Shown here: positions 1 through 11,167 of the stretch, in pieces | Position numbering within the stretch: the first letter of the stretch is position 1 | Layout: each line of letters starts with the position of its first letter | NCBI GenBank assembly: GCA_006538405.1 | Contig: BJKQ01000017.1 | Coordinates: forward strand, 186,001-250,000 | DNA length: 64,000 bases | Direction of reading: 5' to 3' | Source: Hansfordia pulvinata | Lineage: Eukaryota > Ascomycota > Sordariomycetes > Xylariales | The notes under the pieces: generated by a model | The model's input: the letters and a program-made list of their open reading frames with translations, nothing else | Database searches by the model: none | Told to the model about the DNA's origin: nothing | Position numbers and translations under genes: made by a program

Positions 1-1252
1 AGACGAGGCCGGGGGCGAGGACGCGGTGGCGTCGCACCTGTCGCGCCAGTGGGGGGCGATCGCGGCCAACGCGGCGGCGGAGCGCGGGCTGCGGGAGCGC
101 GGGGCGGCGGCCGCGGCGCGCGTCGAGTTCCTCGAGCTCGAGCTGCGGGCCGTGCTGCACCTGGCGCCGCGGATCACCGAGGCCCGGATGCGGAGGGCGG
201 CGCGGTACAGCTACTGGTACTACTGCTACCACTACCCGCAGGGTCTGTATCAGTACCCGTATCAGGGGCAGGGGCAGGGTCAGGGTCAGGATGAGAATCA
301 GGGGCAGGGTCAGAGTCAGATTCAGAGTCAGGGGCAGGGGCAGGGGCAGGACGACGGCAGCACCACCACCACTGCCATCACCACCGCGCCGGGATCCCGT
401 CCCGCCTCCGCCGCGGACGGGGCTGCGGCGTGTGAAGGCCACGGCCGCGCCGCCTCCGTCGCCGACGAGGACTGTGATCGTGACGAGCACAACCAGCAGC
501 AGCAGCAGCAAGACTCCCCTCACTTGAACACGTCCACCGCAGCGCCCATCGCCACCATCACCAGCACCACCACGACCGCCGCTCCGCACGAGAGCCGCCA
601 CGGCCAAGACGCCGCGCCACCGCCGCGCCCCGCTCACCTCCACACTCAGCGGAAGCGGAATCAGCAGCACAAAACGACGACGACGACGACGACGACGCCC
701 CGCCAGCGGCGCATCGCGCGGCACCTGCGCTCACACCTGCGGGACGTGGCGTGGCGCCTGGAGGCCGGGACGTCGCGGCTGGCGGCGGCGGCGGCGGCGG
801 CGCGCGACGGGGCGGCCGAGGCGCGCCGGCTCGAGGGCGAGGTCGGCCGGGCGTGCGGGGCGCTGCTCGGGCTGCGCGGCGCGGCGGAGGTGTACGCCGA
901 GCTCCGGGCGCTGGAGCGGGAGGGCGATGTGGTCGTTCCGGGGCGGGGCGGCTATCATCATCATCATCGCCATCACCATCAGCAGCAGCAAGAAGGTGGT
1001 GGTGGTGGTGGTCATCATGCTGGCGGTGGTGGTTTGGGAGGGGTTTACGGTGGCCACGGCGGTTACGACGGATACTCGTACGGTCGTCACGACGGTTACG
1101 AGTACAATGGGCACGGCGGCCACGGTAATGGTGACGGCGTTGCTCCCCTTTATGGTGGTGGTCACGGGCAAGCTGTCAGAGGCGGGGGAAACGCGCAGGA
1201 AGAGGACGGCGAGTACGATGACGCGGGTGTCTATGTCGTGCGGGCGACTTGA
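1..1252 (+). CDS. 5'-truncated low-complexity hypothetical protein
   Basis: The frame is open from base 2 of the window, so the gene starts upstream; the first in-window start-like codon is a GTG and should not be taken as the start. At least 416 residues are visible, ending with TGA at 1250-1252. Two Ala/Arg/Glu-rich segments that look helical (bases 30-220 and 715-930) flank Gly-Gln repeats (about 265-350), Thr/Pro-rich stretches and a His/Gln run (about 953-990). The C-terminus is rich in Gly, His and Tyr. I recognise no domain. The helical parts could form coiled coils, and the rest looks disordered. The frame is continuous despite many simple repeats, which supports real coding. Function unknown. 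Confidence 0.6.
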   Translation, partial: DEAGGEDAVASHLSRQWGAIAANAAAERGLRERGAAAAARVEFLELELRAVLHLAPRITEARMRRAARYSYWYYCYHYPQGLYQYPYQGQGQGQGQDENQGQGQSQIQSQGQGQGQDDGSTTTTAITTAPGSRPASAADGAAACEGHGRAASVADEDCDRDEHNQQQQQQDSPHLNTSTAAPIATITSTTTTAAPHESRHGQDAAPPPRPAHLHTQRKRNQQHKTTTTTTTTPRQRRIARHLRSHLRDVAWRLEAGTSRLAAAAAAARDGAAEARRLEGEVGRACGALLGLRGAAEVYAELRALEREGDVVVPGRGGYHHHHRHHHQQQQEGGGGGGHHAGGGGLGGVYGGHGGYDGYSYGRHDGYEYNGHGGHGNGDGVAPLYGGGHGQAVRGGGNAQEEDGEYDDAGVYVVRAT

Positions 1253-1732
1253 AGTGAGTGGCCGCACGCACGGGCCGGGCTTCGCGAAATTAGGGAGCCG
1301 CGATGATCGAGACGGTGGACTTTGTTTGTGCCTGAACGGCGTGTTTGTCATTGGGGGAGTCGGGTCGGGATGTCTTGTGTTTTCGAGGCTGTGCGTCACC
1401 GGGAATAAGCACCGCAAGACCTGGTGAGTCATGGGCACATGATCTACAGAGACAAAGGTGTCGGCATAGTCGTTTGGCGGATGGTCTATGCCGTTGTAGA
1501 TACTGAGCTGGACGCCTCAAGCGGCATTGACGCGTCTTTCAGCCCGGTCGTGGGATCGTTAATAATTAATATAAAGCCTCCCCTTAGTCGTCTGCTGGCC
1601 TGTCAGGAGGGTCTCAGGGTGTGAGGAAAGGCCCGACAGCCGGACACTGCGCGAACACGCCGACGGAGAACCCGGAGAGAAGAGAAGATTCCTCTTCGCC
1701 GCCACGGACAAGCCGCAAACGCCAATGAAGAA
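1253..1732. other. Intergenic, no gene seen
   Basis: This holds the 3' flank of the truncated gene and the 3' flank of the U2 snRNA gene, which lies on the other strand. I see no supported gene. Confidence 0.5.
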
Positions 1733-1924
1733 AGGTCGCGTCTCCTGGAGGCAGTGTGATACCAGGGACACTGTGCGGGCGACCGTGCGCAAGCACAGAG
1801 GGCCGTCCGCTGGGTGGTCAAAAATTGGAATAACCGAGATTGTTGCACGGTGTGCAACTTTCAGCGATTAAACTGAAAAGAACAGATACTACACTTGATC
1901 TAAGCCAAAAGGCAAAGAGAGCTA
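1733..1924 (-). ncRNA. U2: U2 spliceosomal snRNA
   Basis: The reverse complement carries the hallmark U2 5' region: a GCCTTTTGGC stem-loop I element, then GATCAAGTGTAGTATCTG with the GTAGTA branch-point-pairing motif at 1887-1892. Next come the stem-loop IIa sequence TTCAG...CTGAA and an Sm site AATTTTTGA at 1819-1827. The 3' stem-loop IV is recognisable as CCTGGTAT...CCTCCAGG at 1742-1765. This order and spacing is the full U2 architecture, and the length of about 190 nucleotides matches metazoan and fission yeast U2 rather than the expanded budding yeast form. U2 pairs with the intron branch site in the spliceosome. The exact ends are estimated to within a few bases. A TATA box about 50 bases upstream fits RNA polymerase II transcription. 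Confidence 0.93.
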
Positions 1925-1975
1925 AAGAAGGAAGGAGAAAGGAAAATATCTGAACTCGCAACGGGGAGAGCGCTG

Positions 1976-1981
1976 TTTATA
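1976..1981 (-). promoter_or_regulatory. TATA box of U2 snRNA gene
   Basis: On the minus strand this reads TATAAA and lies about 52-57 bases upstream of the inferred U2 5' end. The position suits a Pol II snRNA promoter element. The assignment is inferred from position only. Confidence 0.5.
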
Positions 1982-1984
1982 TGC

Positions 1985-2872
1985 TGGCAGGGCGGTGTGC
2001 GAAGAGGGCGTTACGAGTGTCTACGAGGTAGGTGACGAAAAGTATGGCCCGAGCTTTTCGGCTTCGACGGTGAGCGATACTGCCGGACTTATTATTGTTG
2101 TCAGTGCCTTCGTCATCGTTACTTGTGCGAGGGCTTGCTTGCTTCCCGCCGTGTGACTCATCCGGGCTGAGGGGGGTGGCTCGTTTGATTTATTCGTCTT
2201 GGCAAGCTCTTCTTCTCTTATGTGAAAAGGTGCAAGCTCGCAAATGTCCAACAGGCATCCATATCCTCGGGCTGCCGCCGGTGGCTCGCAGCAGCTTAGC
2301 CGGTGCTCAGACAGAGCAGGGTTCATAGAGTGTAGGTCATGCTGAAGAGTGTCGTGGCTATGGTGGCGCAAGGTTAGACGTGAGGCCCAGGATCACGACA
2401 GGTTGGTTCCAGGCTGTTGGCCATTCTCGGTGGGCAAGTCACATTGGCGAGCAAACCACATCGGCGACCTGAAAAATCGGTTCTTGACTTTCTCAGAATG
2501 CAGTCATGCCCTGGGCTGTGAACCCTTCGCCAGGGTCAAGGCATACGAGTATAAGGCAGTCGTGTCATTCTCTTCAGCGGTCCGGGGCGAAGAGAGCATC
2601 TCAGTCGGCCCTGTTCACGGTGATTTTTCTCATCGTAGGGCGCCACTGTACGAGTACTGTGTCAAGTCAATCGAGAGATCGAATAATGAAGAAAGAGAAA
2701 AAAAGAAAAAGAGTTTCTTTTGTATCTATCTGGCCAGCCCTCCCACGCACGCGACTCCGCGCTCCAGAGTCCAGACAGCCCGTGCCGGTCACCAGCGAAG
2801 CCCAACCCTGCCGCGCAAATTGGTTGTTGAGCCCCCAAAGTTGGGCTTGTCCATCCAGGCCCCCTACCAAAT
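1985..2872. other. Intergenic, no gene seen
   Basis: This is the upstream side of U2 and the downstream side of the small secreted protein gene. The open frames here lack coding bias, and I see no supported gene. Confidence 0.45.
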
Positions 2873-3190
2873 TTACTGGCATCTGTAGACTACTCTTCCG
2901 AGAAAGTCGTTATCAGATAATCTGCAGTCGGGGCACTTGCGGTGGGCGTGCCGGCACGGGTCGATCTCGTCCGGGTCGCAGATGGTCTTGTTGCACTCTT
3001 CGTGGAGCGACCTGAGCTCGCTCCGGGCCCTGTGGGCATGCTCGTACGTGTCTCTCCTGGCCTCCATGGTCTCGTCGCGCGGAGCGTTCGCCGCGGCAGC
3101 GGCCGGGCCCTTCTGTTCTGGGGTCGTCAACGCCGCGCCCATGCCGACGGCGAGGGCGAGGAGCAGCGAAACGGTGGAGTTGATCTTCAT
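2873..3190 (-). CDS. Small secreted cysteine-rich protein
   Basis: This is a single-exon gene for 105 residues. The first 20 or so residues form a typical signal peptide: a Lys after the Met, a Leu/Ala/Val core and a small-residue cleavage region near position 20. The mature part starts with an Ala-rich linker, then a charged helical stretch (about 36-64) and a C-terminal cysteine module. The six cysteines fall at 66, 71, 79, 86, 89 and 104, an even number consistent with three disulfides. Length, signal peptide and cysteine content match fungal small secreted proteins, some of which are effectors or antimicrobial. I do not recognise a named family, so function is open. The start is the only Met giving the signal peptide. 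Confidence 0.72.
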   Translation of the reverse strand: MKINSTVSLLLALAVGMGAALTTPEQKGPAAAAANAPRDETMEARRDTYEHAHRARSELRSLHEECNKTICDPDEIDPCRHAHRKCPDCRLSDNDFLGRVVYRCQ

Positions 3191-6003
3191 CTTGGCGCGT
3201 TCGTGTACTTGGGTGTACAGCAGGATGTACGCAGGTAGGTAAATAGGTATGACAAGGTCCTGTTTCCGGGCGCAGGTGGTTTCTGTAGAGAGGCCTGTCG
3301 ATGTTGGGTTGTCACGACAGAGCTGCTGAAGAGCGAGCTGCTTCGGGTACTATTTATGTTCGGGTCCAGAGGTTTGACTGCTTTCAACAACCACCAACTT
3401 GCCTAGGGGTTTCTTCACACGATGGGCCAAGAATCAGACATGGTGGGCGTGGCTGTAGTCGGACAGTCAAGCCGTGTGCCCATGCGTTGAAGGAAGAGGA
3501 AACACTGGGCCTCGAAGGCAACGTATGGCGAGAGCGAGGCAGGTCCACGAGCAGACAGCCCGACTGTGGACGCTCTCTAGGGAAGCTCGCCACACGATCG
3601 TAAAGCCCGAGAAGCCGCGCTGGAGCCACTTGGATGGCCGAATCCCCGAGAATGACCCCGAGCTTGACACCAAGATTACTGAAGAAGCCGCATTGGAGTA
3701 CGATCGGGATATGCGAACACAGGAATCGCCACTCTACCGCCCTTTGCCTAGAGCCCAGTCATCCTTCCCGGGTGCCCGGGCTGTCCGTGTCTCTGGATGC
3801 CGACCCAGCATATCTTTTTTTGTCCAATACCTGCAGACATTCCAAAACCACGTGATTGGCGAGACGAAGCCTGCTGTGGCAACGAGCGGCGGTCATGGGA
3901 GTTAGCCACCTCACGACCTGACGCCTGCCCGCTTCGCTGCCACGAGACAACGGGGGAAACAAGAAGGAGTAATGTCTCTCCGCGCTGGTTGACAACTGCC
4001 AAAGTAGGCATTCAATATTCAGCGCTTATAGTGTCGGAATTGATGACCAAAAACGACCGTCAATGCCGCTTCAGGTTTGCGTCGTGGATCGGTATGAACG
4101 GGTCTGGAGATGCCTGGCTGCTCCTTGATGGCAAAGACAGGCTGCAGCTGGCAATGAAGCACGCGCGTCTCTGGAGAGGCAGCACGGGAAGTTGACTAGT
4201 TTGTATGTTGTGTGTCAAAGGGTGCAGTGAAGCCAGAACAGCCATGTGCTTCATCGAGGCTGTTGCTTCAATAATAAGAACCCCAATCATACTGTGGGTG
4301 GATAAAAACAAGAACATACTCCGGCGAACTTGTCGCGCCATTTCTGTCAGCGGGGGATACGAAGATCAAACCCGACAAGACCGAGAGGACAGTCTTTGCG
4401 GCTCGGTCCGAGACTCGGAGCCCACGATACTAGCCGAGTATCGGCAAGCCATCCGCAGTTTCGCAGTACGCTCGCTTGCTCTTCATTCGTGAACGACGTT
4501 TCGGAGAATCACGGTCAAAGTTGCGGCGTGGTGAGCGAGGGTCATTCGCGGTTTCGAGCCAGTCGTCCTTCGCAGGCATTTGACACTCCAATGTGATGGT
4601 CTCGAGGGGACCCGATCCTATTCTCCTGGGTCCGCGGAAGAGCAGCGTACTGAGATTCGAAGAATGCTGGTTGGTTGGTTGATGTGAAGTCGTGGATCTG
4701 CGCCGGCTCCACCACTGGGGCTAAGTTAGTCAGTCACTCATCACTTGTGTCGGTCTGGTCTGATGACGGAGATGGCGGGCTGCTAACGCGCCGGCTCCCG
4801 TACTTGCACTCGTACTCCAGGTCCCGCCAGTACGACAGCCTCCATCGCCCACGTGCGTCGTTTATCGAGTGACGAGTGACGAGAGCGCCAATGCGTACAA
4901 GTACTGGTGCCCCACGAGCATGTGCAGCCGCCATTCGATCCATACAAGTGGCTGGTGATGGCGATGGCGATGGCGATGATGGATGGCGGCAGGTGTGTCT
5001 AACAAGACGATTGTGAGGCTCTGCGACGTTCCAAATGGCTACCTTACCTTAGGTACCTTACTCGTATGGGAAGTCGCGTATGCAGGTACTTGCGACATTC
5101 TTCCGCATACCACCCTCAGTAAACATGGCTTCGGTGCCCGTCCATTGTTCCCAGTCGAGCTTGTGTTTGGTGTACATAAGTTGACAAACACCTCCACTCA
5201 AGCTCCCATGTGTCGCGGCGAGGTACGAGTACTCGTCAGGTATCTACTCGTAGACGTGGGGTGGGGGGCAGCTGGCCCTATGCAATGTGTCGAGGTACTT
5301 ATGCAAGACAGACTGGTGGCAGCAGCAAGGTAGCTCGAAGCAGACCAGGGCGCAATCCCTTGAGCGCACGCTGCCGGGATACCTCGCCGACCAAGCCAGC
5401 GGGTGCTCGCCCGTACCCGCACATGTGCCCGGCCAGTTGGAATCTGCTCTGCGGGGCTGCAGCGACAGGCCCAGCCTTGGGCAGGCGCAACCCTGTCGCG
5501 ACTGGGGATGGGACCCGTGCCGTGAGTGCGTGCCTGCCCGTGCAGCTCTCTGTCTCTGTCTGTCTCGGGCATCCACTCATAACAACTCGCGGAAGGAACG
5601 TCCAAGGGGGAAGGATCCAATTGCGTTCAATTGCATTGGATTGCTGCTGTCGCCCTGTTGCTGTCAATGCCCTCCTCCCTTGGCCTTGACCACGGACGGC
5701 CATACAACAAGCTTTCCTTTCCCTCCCCATCCCTCCTCGCCTCACATCTCTCCTCGCCCCCGAATCTCGGCCCTCTCCACCTGTCGCACGCAGCCAATTG
5801 ACCTCCCGGGGGGCTCCAGCTAATTGCATCACCCACGAGAAGCCATCTCCAGACATCCCAGCAGCTGGCTTGTTTGGGTGGGGTCGTGCATTTCTCCCGC
5901 CTCGTTTCCCAATCCCTTCAAAAAGCTCGCCCGCCCGTCCCAGCAAGCTGTCAATTCGCCTCCTCCCCCCTCCGACGCCTGACGCCCGACCAGACTGCCC
6001 ATC
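3191..6003. other. Intergenic 2.8 kb with short repeats
   Basis: No gene is supported. The stretch contains several TACTCGT/ACGAGTA words, including the 12-base palindrome ACGAGTACTCGT at 5225-5236, and a TACCTTAGGTACCTTA word near 5045-5060. A CACGTG E-box lies at 4850-4855. The last few hundred bases are pyrimidine-rich and are probably the vtc4 promoter and leader. Confidence 0.45.
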
Positions 6004-8404
6004 ATGCGTTTCGGCAAGACTCTCCGCGACTCCATCTACCAACCATGGCGCGAGCAGTACCTCGACTACGCCAAGCTCAAGAGCATGCTCCGCGAGGATG
6101 AAGACTCGGAGGACGTCTCCTGGTCCGAGGAGGACGAGAACCGCTTCTGCGCCGAGCTCTTCAATGTCCAGCTCGACAAGGTTGTCGACTTCCACAAGAA
6201 GACCATTACCGCCCTCCAAGATCGCGCCGACACGGCCTTCGACAAGCTGAGGGACATTGCGCCCCCTCCCGCCCATGACCAGGCTCAAGACGGCGAGAGC
6301 TCCAAGGCCGCCGCCGTCCCGCCGTCCCCCGAGCGCCTCAAGTCACTTCGCTCCGATCTGGACGCCATCACCAGCGAGCTTCAGCACCTCAAGCGCTACT
6401 GCGGCACCAACTACACCGGCTTCTTCAAGATCGCCAAGAAGCACGACCGCAAGCGCGGCGATCGCTACAAGGTCCGCCCCATGATGCGCGTCAGCCTGTC
6501 CCAGAATGGCTTCAACTCCGAGGTCCCCTACCAGCCTCTGCTCAGCAAGCTGTCCATGACGTACTGGATCATCAACCAGCACCTCGAAGACGGCGAGGCC
6601 CAGCCCCTTAACCTGGAGCAGGAGGAGGTTCGCCATGGCGAGCGTTATACTGCGCATAAATGTAAGCCACTGCCCTGAATACTTGAGTTGCGATTACGTA
6701 CCCCACCAACAGTGGCTAACCCGTTCGTGTGCAGTCTGGGTTCACCCTGATAACCTGCTCGAGGTCAAGACGGCCATTCTCCGCCACCTCCCCGCTCTGC
6801 ATTTCCAACAACAAGCCGCCAAAGAGCTCGACGGCAACGAGGATCTAGCCACCACCTCGCTCTACTTCGACAGCAAGCACTTTGATCTGTACGAGAGAAA
6901 GGTCGACCGCCAAGTCGATGCCGCTTCTCTGCGCCTGCGCTGGCACGGGCCTCTCGGCTCCAAGCCGGACATTATCCTGGAGCAAAAGGTCATCCACGAG
7001 AATGGCAGCAGCGAGGAGAAACGGTTCACAATCAAGGACAAATACGTCCGGCAGTTCATCGACGGCAACTACAAGATGGAGAAGACGGTCCAAAAAATGG
7101 AGCGCCAGGGCCAGAAGCCCGAGGATATCGAGCAGTTCAAGCAGAACATCCAGGAGATTCAAGCCTTCATGCAGGACAAGAAGCTTGAGCCGCTGCTGAG
7201 AGCCAACTACACTAGGACTGCCTTCCAGAAACCCCAGGATGACCGGGTCAGAATACTCATCGACACGGAAATTGCCTTCATCCGCGAGGACAGCCTTGAC
7301 CCCGACCGGCCTTGCCGCGACCCCAAAGAATGGCATCGCAGGGACATAGACGGCAGCAACATGACTTACCCCTTCACCAACATGAACCAAAGCGAAGTGT
7401 CCAGATTCCCTTATGCGCTTCTGGAGATCAAGCTCAAGGAGGACGGGAACCGGAAACGTCCCGCGTGGATTGAGGATCTGATGGCTTCCCATCTCGTCTA
7501 CACCGCCCCCAGGTTCTCCAAGTTTGTCCACGGCATTGCCTCCCTTTTCGAGGACTATGTCAACACCCTGCCGTTTTGGCTTAGCGACCTTGAGACGGAC
7601 ATTCGGAAGGACCCCCAGACCGCACACGAGCAGGAAGAGCAAAGGAAGGCCCAACGAGCTGAAGATGCGCAGGTTGTAGGAAGCTTCCTGGGGGCCAACT
7701 CTAAGGGCGGCTCTTACAAGCCCGCAGGAACCTCGCCGATTGCCAAGTCGTATCTCTCGGAACGAGCTGCGGCGGATGCAGCCCGCGGCGGGTCGCAGCC
7801 GCCGGAGCAGGCGCCAGAGGAGCAGGAGGGCGCCGACGAAGACGAGGGTCAATCCGGACACGGAGCTTTCTCCCACATATTTCCCGGGTTCTCCTTATCT
7901 CGCTATTCCCGCTCCAAGAAGCAGCTTCCTGAGGGCGTGACCAAGCCCAAGACCTGGATCAAGAATGCCGGGCCGATCCAGGTTGAGCCCAAGGTGTGGC
8001 TCGCCAACGAACGAACGTTTCTCAAGTGGCAGCACATTTGCGTGCTCCTCGGAAGTCTGGCGGTTGGACTGTACACAGCGGCGGGTGAGAACATGCTGGC
8101 GGAGATCATCGGCATTGCCTACATTGGCATTGCCGTCCTCGCGGGCGTCTGGGGCTATGCGATGCTTCACATCCGCCGCAACATGATTCTTGAGCGCTCC
8201 GGCAAGGATTTTGACAACATGATTGGTCCCATGGCTGTCAGTGTGGCCATGATGTTGGTGTTGATCCTTAACTTTGTTTTTGCTGTAAGTTGACACGACA
8301 CGTGAGGTTTAGTTCCTGAGCTGACAGAACCACTTTAGTACCAAAAAGCGTTTGCCAAGCTGGGCGACAATGAGGAGCTTCTGGGCGCCGGAAGCGAACT
8401 CTGA
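6004..8404 (+). CDS. vtc4: Vacuolar transporter chaperone 4 (polyphosphate polymerase)
   Basis: Three exons (6004-6661, 6735-8284, 8339-8404) with GTAAGC and GTAAGT donors join to 757 residues, close to the usual VTC4 size. The N-terminal SPX domain (about 1-200) senses inositol pyrophosphates. The VTC catalytic domain (about 220-520) makes polyphosphate from ATP at the vacuole membrane. The LRLR motif (Arg286, Arg288) matches the substrate-binding arginines of the yeast enzyme, and Lys304 in EQK a tunnel lysine. The C-terminus has three membrane helices (about 650-745, DUF202 type). The presence of the catalytic tunnel residues argues for VTC4 rather than VTC2/3. The second intron is placed so that the third helix is completed by a short last exon. 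A CACGTG box, the site bound by Pho4/NUC-1 phosphate regulators, lies 1.15 kb upstream, too far to be more than suggestive. Confidence 0.95.
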
Positions 8405-8924
8405 GTAGTTCGTATTAATCGAGGGAAAAGGCGCCGGGTTAAAACGAGGACTTCAGCTTGACTGAAAACTGTAAAATAGGACTGTTGAGATGGCTGGGTA
8501 TGACGGATTAGGCAAGTCTGGTGTTGTTGCAGTTCATCTTCTTATACAAATATCTGCAAAAGAATTTACAATTGTTGTGCTTTCGCATGGCTTTGGGAAG
8601 GGTTCAGTTCATACGAGTCTTGATTCGGAGGGGCCATTGAGTCTACCAAGAGAGAGATGTGTGGCGAGGCTGAAATGACCTGCCTAGCCCAAGAAAAACT
8701 GCACATCTGGAGAAAAGCCTTTTCCCCACGAACCAAGTACGTGGATGACAAGATAAGACCCGTCCCAGGCCGATGGGGTCATTTGCGCTGATTTGGTGCA
8801 GACCGAGCCACCCAAGTCTCGCTCACGGGCGGGTCATGTCCACGATAGAGTCAACGCGTCTTTTATCCCACATGACCAGCGAGAATAGAAGAAATATATG
8901 ACAGCCAAGCCGTCACCCTAGGTC
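8405..8924. other. Convergent intergenic spacer
   Basis: This is the 3' flank shared by vtc4 and the small membrane protein gene, which converge here. No gene is seen. Confidence 0.45.
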
Positions 8925-9179
8925 TCACTTTCCCACGACACGGCGCTGGAAGAAGCGGCCGCGGGCCTTGTTCTTCTTGGTGGCCTTGGCGTCGGCCTTT
9001 TTCTTCTTCTGCTCGGGCTTGAGGGTGGCGTGGTGGATGAACCAAATGAGCAAGCCCTCGAGGGACAGGGCGGCGAGGACGACGACGAGGGTGGTGAAGA
9101 GGCGGGGCTGGTCGTTGAGGACGGCGACGGCCTCGGGGGTGGCGCCGAGGGAGGCCATGAAGGCGAACTGGCCTGACAT
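8925..9179 (-). CDS. Small single-pass membrane protein
   Basis: This 84-residue single-exon frame has a short N-terminal part, one clear hydrophobic helix (about residues 28-49, Leu/Val/Ala-rich, ending in LLIWFIHH) and a strongly basic Lys/Arg tail of about 33 residues. The layout suggests a tail facing the cytosol, as in small ER or organelle membrane proteins. I do not recognise the family. Codon third positions are strongly GC-biased, as in the other genes here, which supports coding. An intron further upstream cannot be excluded. It converges with vtc4. Confidence 0.6.
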   Translation of the reverse strand: MSGQFAFMASLGATPEAVAVLNDQPRLFTTLVVVLAALSLEGLLIWFIHHATLKPEQKKKKADAKATKKNKARGRFFQRRVVGK

Positions 9180-9675
9180 TTTTTCGGGGTAGTTGTGCCG
9201 TGCTTCTCCGGGTTGGGATCGTTGTTGTGGTTTCGTGGGGCGAGGGTAGGTGGATGAGCTGCGTTGACTGCTGAGCCGAGGCCGACGGATGTCTCTGGCT
9301 CTGCGGCCGTGGGGTTATCAAGATAGAACTCCTGTCCTTCTTTCTCTTCCTGCCCTTCTTCTATAACACCCACTGCCTCTCTTGATAAGATTATCCAGCT
9401 CAGGAAAAGACAGCGAGGCCCAGCATACGAAGCGAGTGGGATCTGCGAGCGAGCCAGCTCTTTCAATGACCGCGATTCCCGGCTTCCTCGATGACCGGGT
9501 CGTGCAGAGGCAAGCAGGCGGCGACGACGACGACGACGACGACGATGATGATTGAAGTTGATGAGATCATCTGCGAATTTTCGGATGAGACGTTGGAAGA
9601 CTTTGGGGTGTCTCGTTGAATTCAACCTCTGTCACGGGTCTAATACAGCAGGGTGACCTATAGCCAGAATGTGAA

Positions 9676-9702
9676 TTTTTTTTTTAAAAAAAAAAAAAAA
9701 AA
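9676..9702. promoter_or_regulatory. T10-A17 tract upstream of the small membrane protein gene
   Basis: Ten T residues are followed directly by seventeen A residues about 500 bases upstream of the 84-residue gene. Poly(dA:dT) tracts commonly exclude nucleosomes in fungal promoters. A role here is inferred from position. The tract can also fold as a perfect T10/A10 hairpin. Confidence 0.35.
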
Positions 9703-10280
9703 CCCAGCTCAGCCGAGCAAAGCGCGCACTTCTCCAAGGGCGTCTCTCACGAAGCTCGAGATCAACTTATTTTCTCGCCCATCTCGCTAACCAGACTGAA
9801 CGAACCTCTCGCTGCGCTCTCTGAAGCGGCGCGGTTTCATATCCGCCGCAGCACCCTGGCCTCGGAGGTTTGGGAGACTCGACCCTTCATCCACCCACCC
9901 TCTTACCTCGCGACCCCAGTCTCTCCCCCGCCCCTACCGCTTCCGCTTCCGGTTTTTGCCCATTTACTCCGTCCAATGGCCCTGCGTAATTCTGTATACG
10001 AGTATATGCTATGAATGCGCTCCCAGGCAGGGGGGGAAGTCCCAGACGAGGTCCCACGACAACCGCCCCAGACGCTGCGCGTCGCAGAACCGCAGCAACA
10101 GGTAATAAGAAGACAGCGGGCTGCGGTAGAGCCGGATTGGATTTGGCTGTGGTGATAAAAGACCCCGAGGCTTTTCTCCGTTACTGCAGGAGTAGGAGGC
10201 GACGATGAGAATTACTCGTACGAGTGAGGCCCTCCAGACCAGGCCGCGCGCCTCCCAGACGATAGAAGAGAGATGCGATA

Positions 10281-10299
10281 CACACACACACACACACAC
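10281..10299. repeat. (CA)n microsatellite
   Basis: An uninterrupted CA dinucleotide run in a non-coding stretch. Confidence 0.9.
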
Positions 10300-11101
10300 G
10301 GTGGCAGGGAGAAGCCTCACCCTTTTCATCAGAGTGCCTCCGACCGGCCCCTGTGAGACGAGACGCAGGAGGCGCCGCGCCAACCGTCGTTGCAGATATG
10401 CGATGCAACGCGACGCGAGGTCCCGCGCGGGACTGCAGGGATCTTGCCCTTGCCCCCTTTTGTCTTCCGTCTCAGCTGTTTAACCCCGGGGGGCAAAGTA
10501 CTCTACTAGTAGTATCTTGTCCCATTTTTTTTCTCTTTTCGTTTGCTTATTGGCTCAGTAAGGACGTGTCATGGCTTTGCAGACACTACAACATGATCAG
10601 TCTTTTTTCTTTCTTTCTTTCTTTCTTCTGACGAGTACCTCCAAGACGACGATGGAGGGCAGGACAGGGCAGAAGAGGGCAGGGCTTGTACTGTATCATG
10701 CGTCGTGCGAGAGAATGCCATCTGGACATCGCTGGTGAAGCTACTGCCATCGCCCGCTCCCGGCCCGAGCAGCTCCCAGGCAAACCACAGTGAGATGCAG
10801 CGCGAGTGTGGAAAGTGGCAATGCACTTGCATCAACGCCTCCTCCTTCTTCTTCTTCTTCTTCTTCTTCTACTCGGCACCGCCGGCGCGCGCTCGGAGGA
10901 ACCGACTCGCTGCCCCCTGGATCCGAACGTGTCAAAAAGGCGCATCTGTCCCCGTCCCGTAGCAAGCTCATGGCGTCTAACGAGCAACTCGCGCGGCGGG
11001 ACCGAGAGGGATCGTCGGGCGGGAGTCGGTTGTGCGTGGCTCAGTCGGACCCCATGCGTGGCCGGCAGTGGGCGGATCTCAGCAGGAGCGGCGGGCAGCA
11101 G

Positions 11102-11129
11102 CATCATCATCATCATCATCATCATCACC

Positions 11130-11160
<31 letters not shown>

Positions 11161-11167
11161 CCATCAT
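11102..11167. repeat. (CAT/CAC)n trinucleotide array
   Basis: About 22 tandem CAT units with a few CAC variants. It encodes poly-His in one frame, but the surrounding frame shows no other coding sign. Confidence 0.9.

Noticed and set aside
731..1438. Long minus-strand frame antisense to the first gene
   Set aside because: It mirrors the repeats of the plus-strand gene and has no domain or signal of its own.
1559..1857. Minus-strand small frames over the U2 locus
   Set aside because: They overlap the U2 snRNA, whose conserved structure explains the sequence.
4850..4855. CACGTG as a phosphate-response site of vtc4
   Set aside because: It is 1.15 kb from the start, and other CACGTG hexamers occur nearby at random-looking positions, so a single hexamer is weak evidence.
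5299..6288. 329-codon minus-strand frame upstream of and overlapping vtc4
   Set aside because: It is antisense to the vtc4 start and leader, with no recognisable domain.
6845..7876. 343-codon minus-strand frame inside vtc4
   Set aside because: It is a shadow of the GC3-rich vtc4 second exon.
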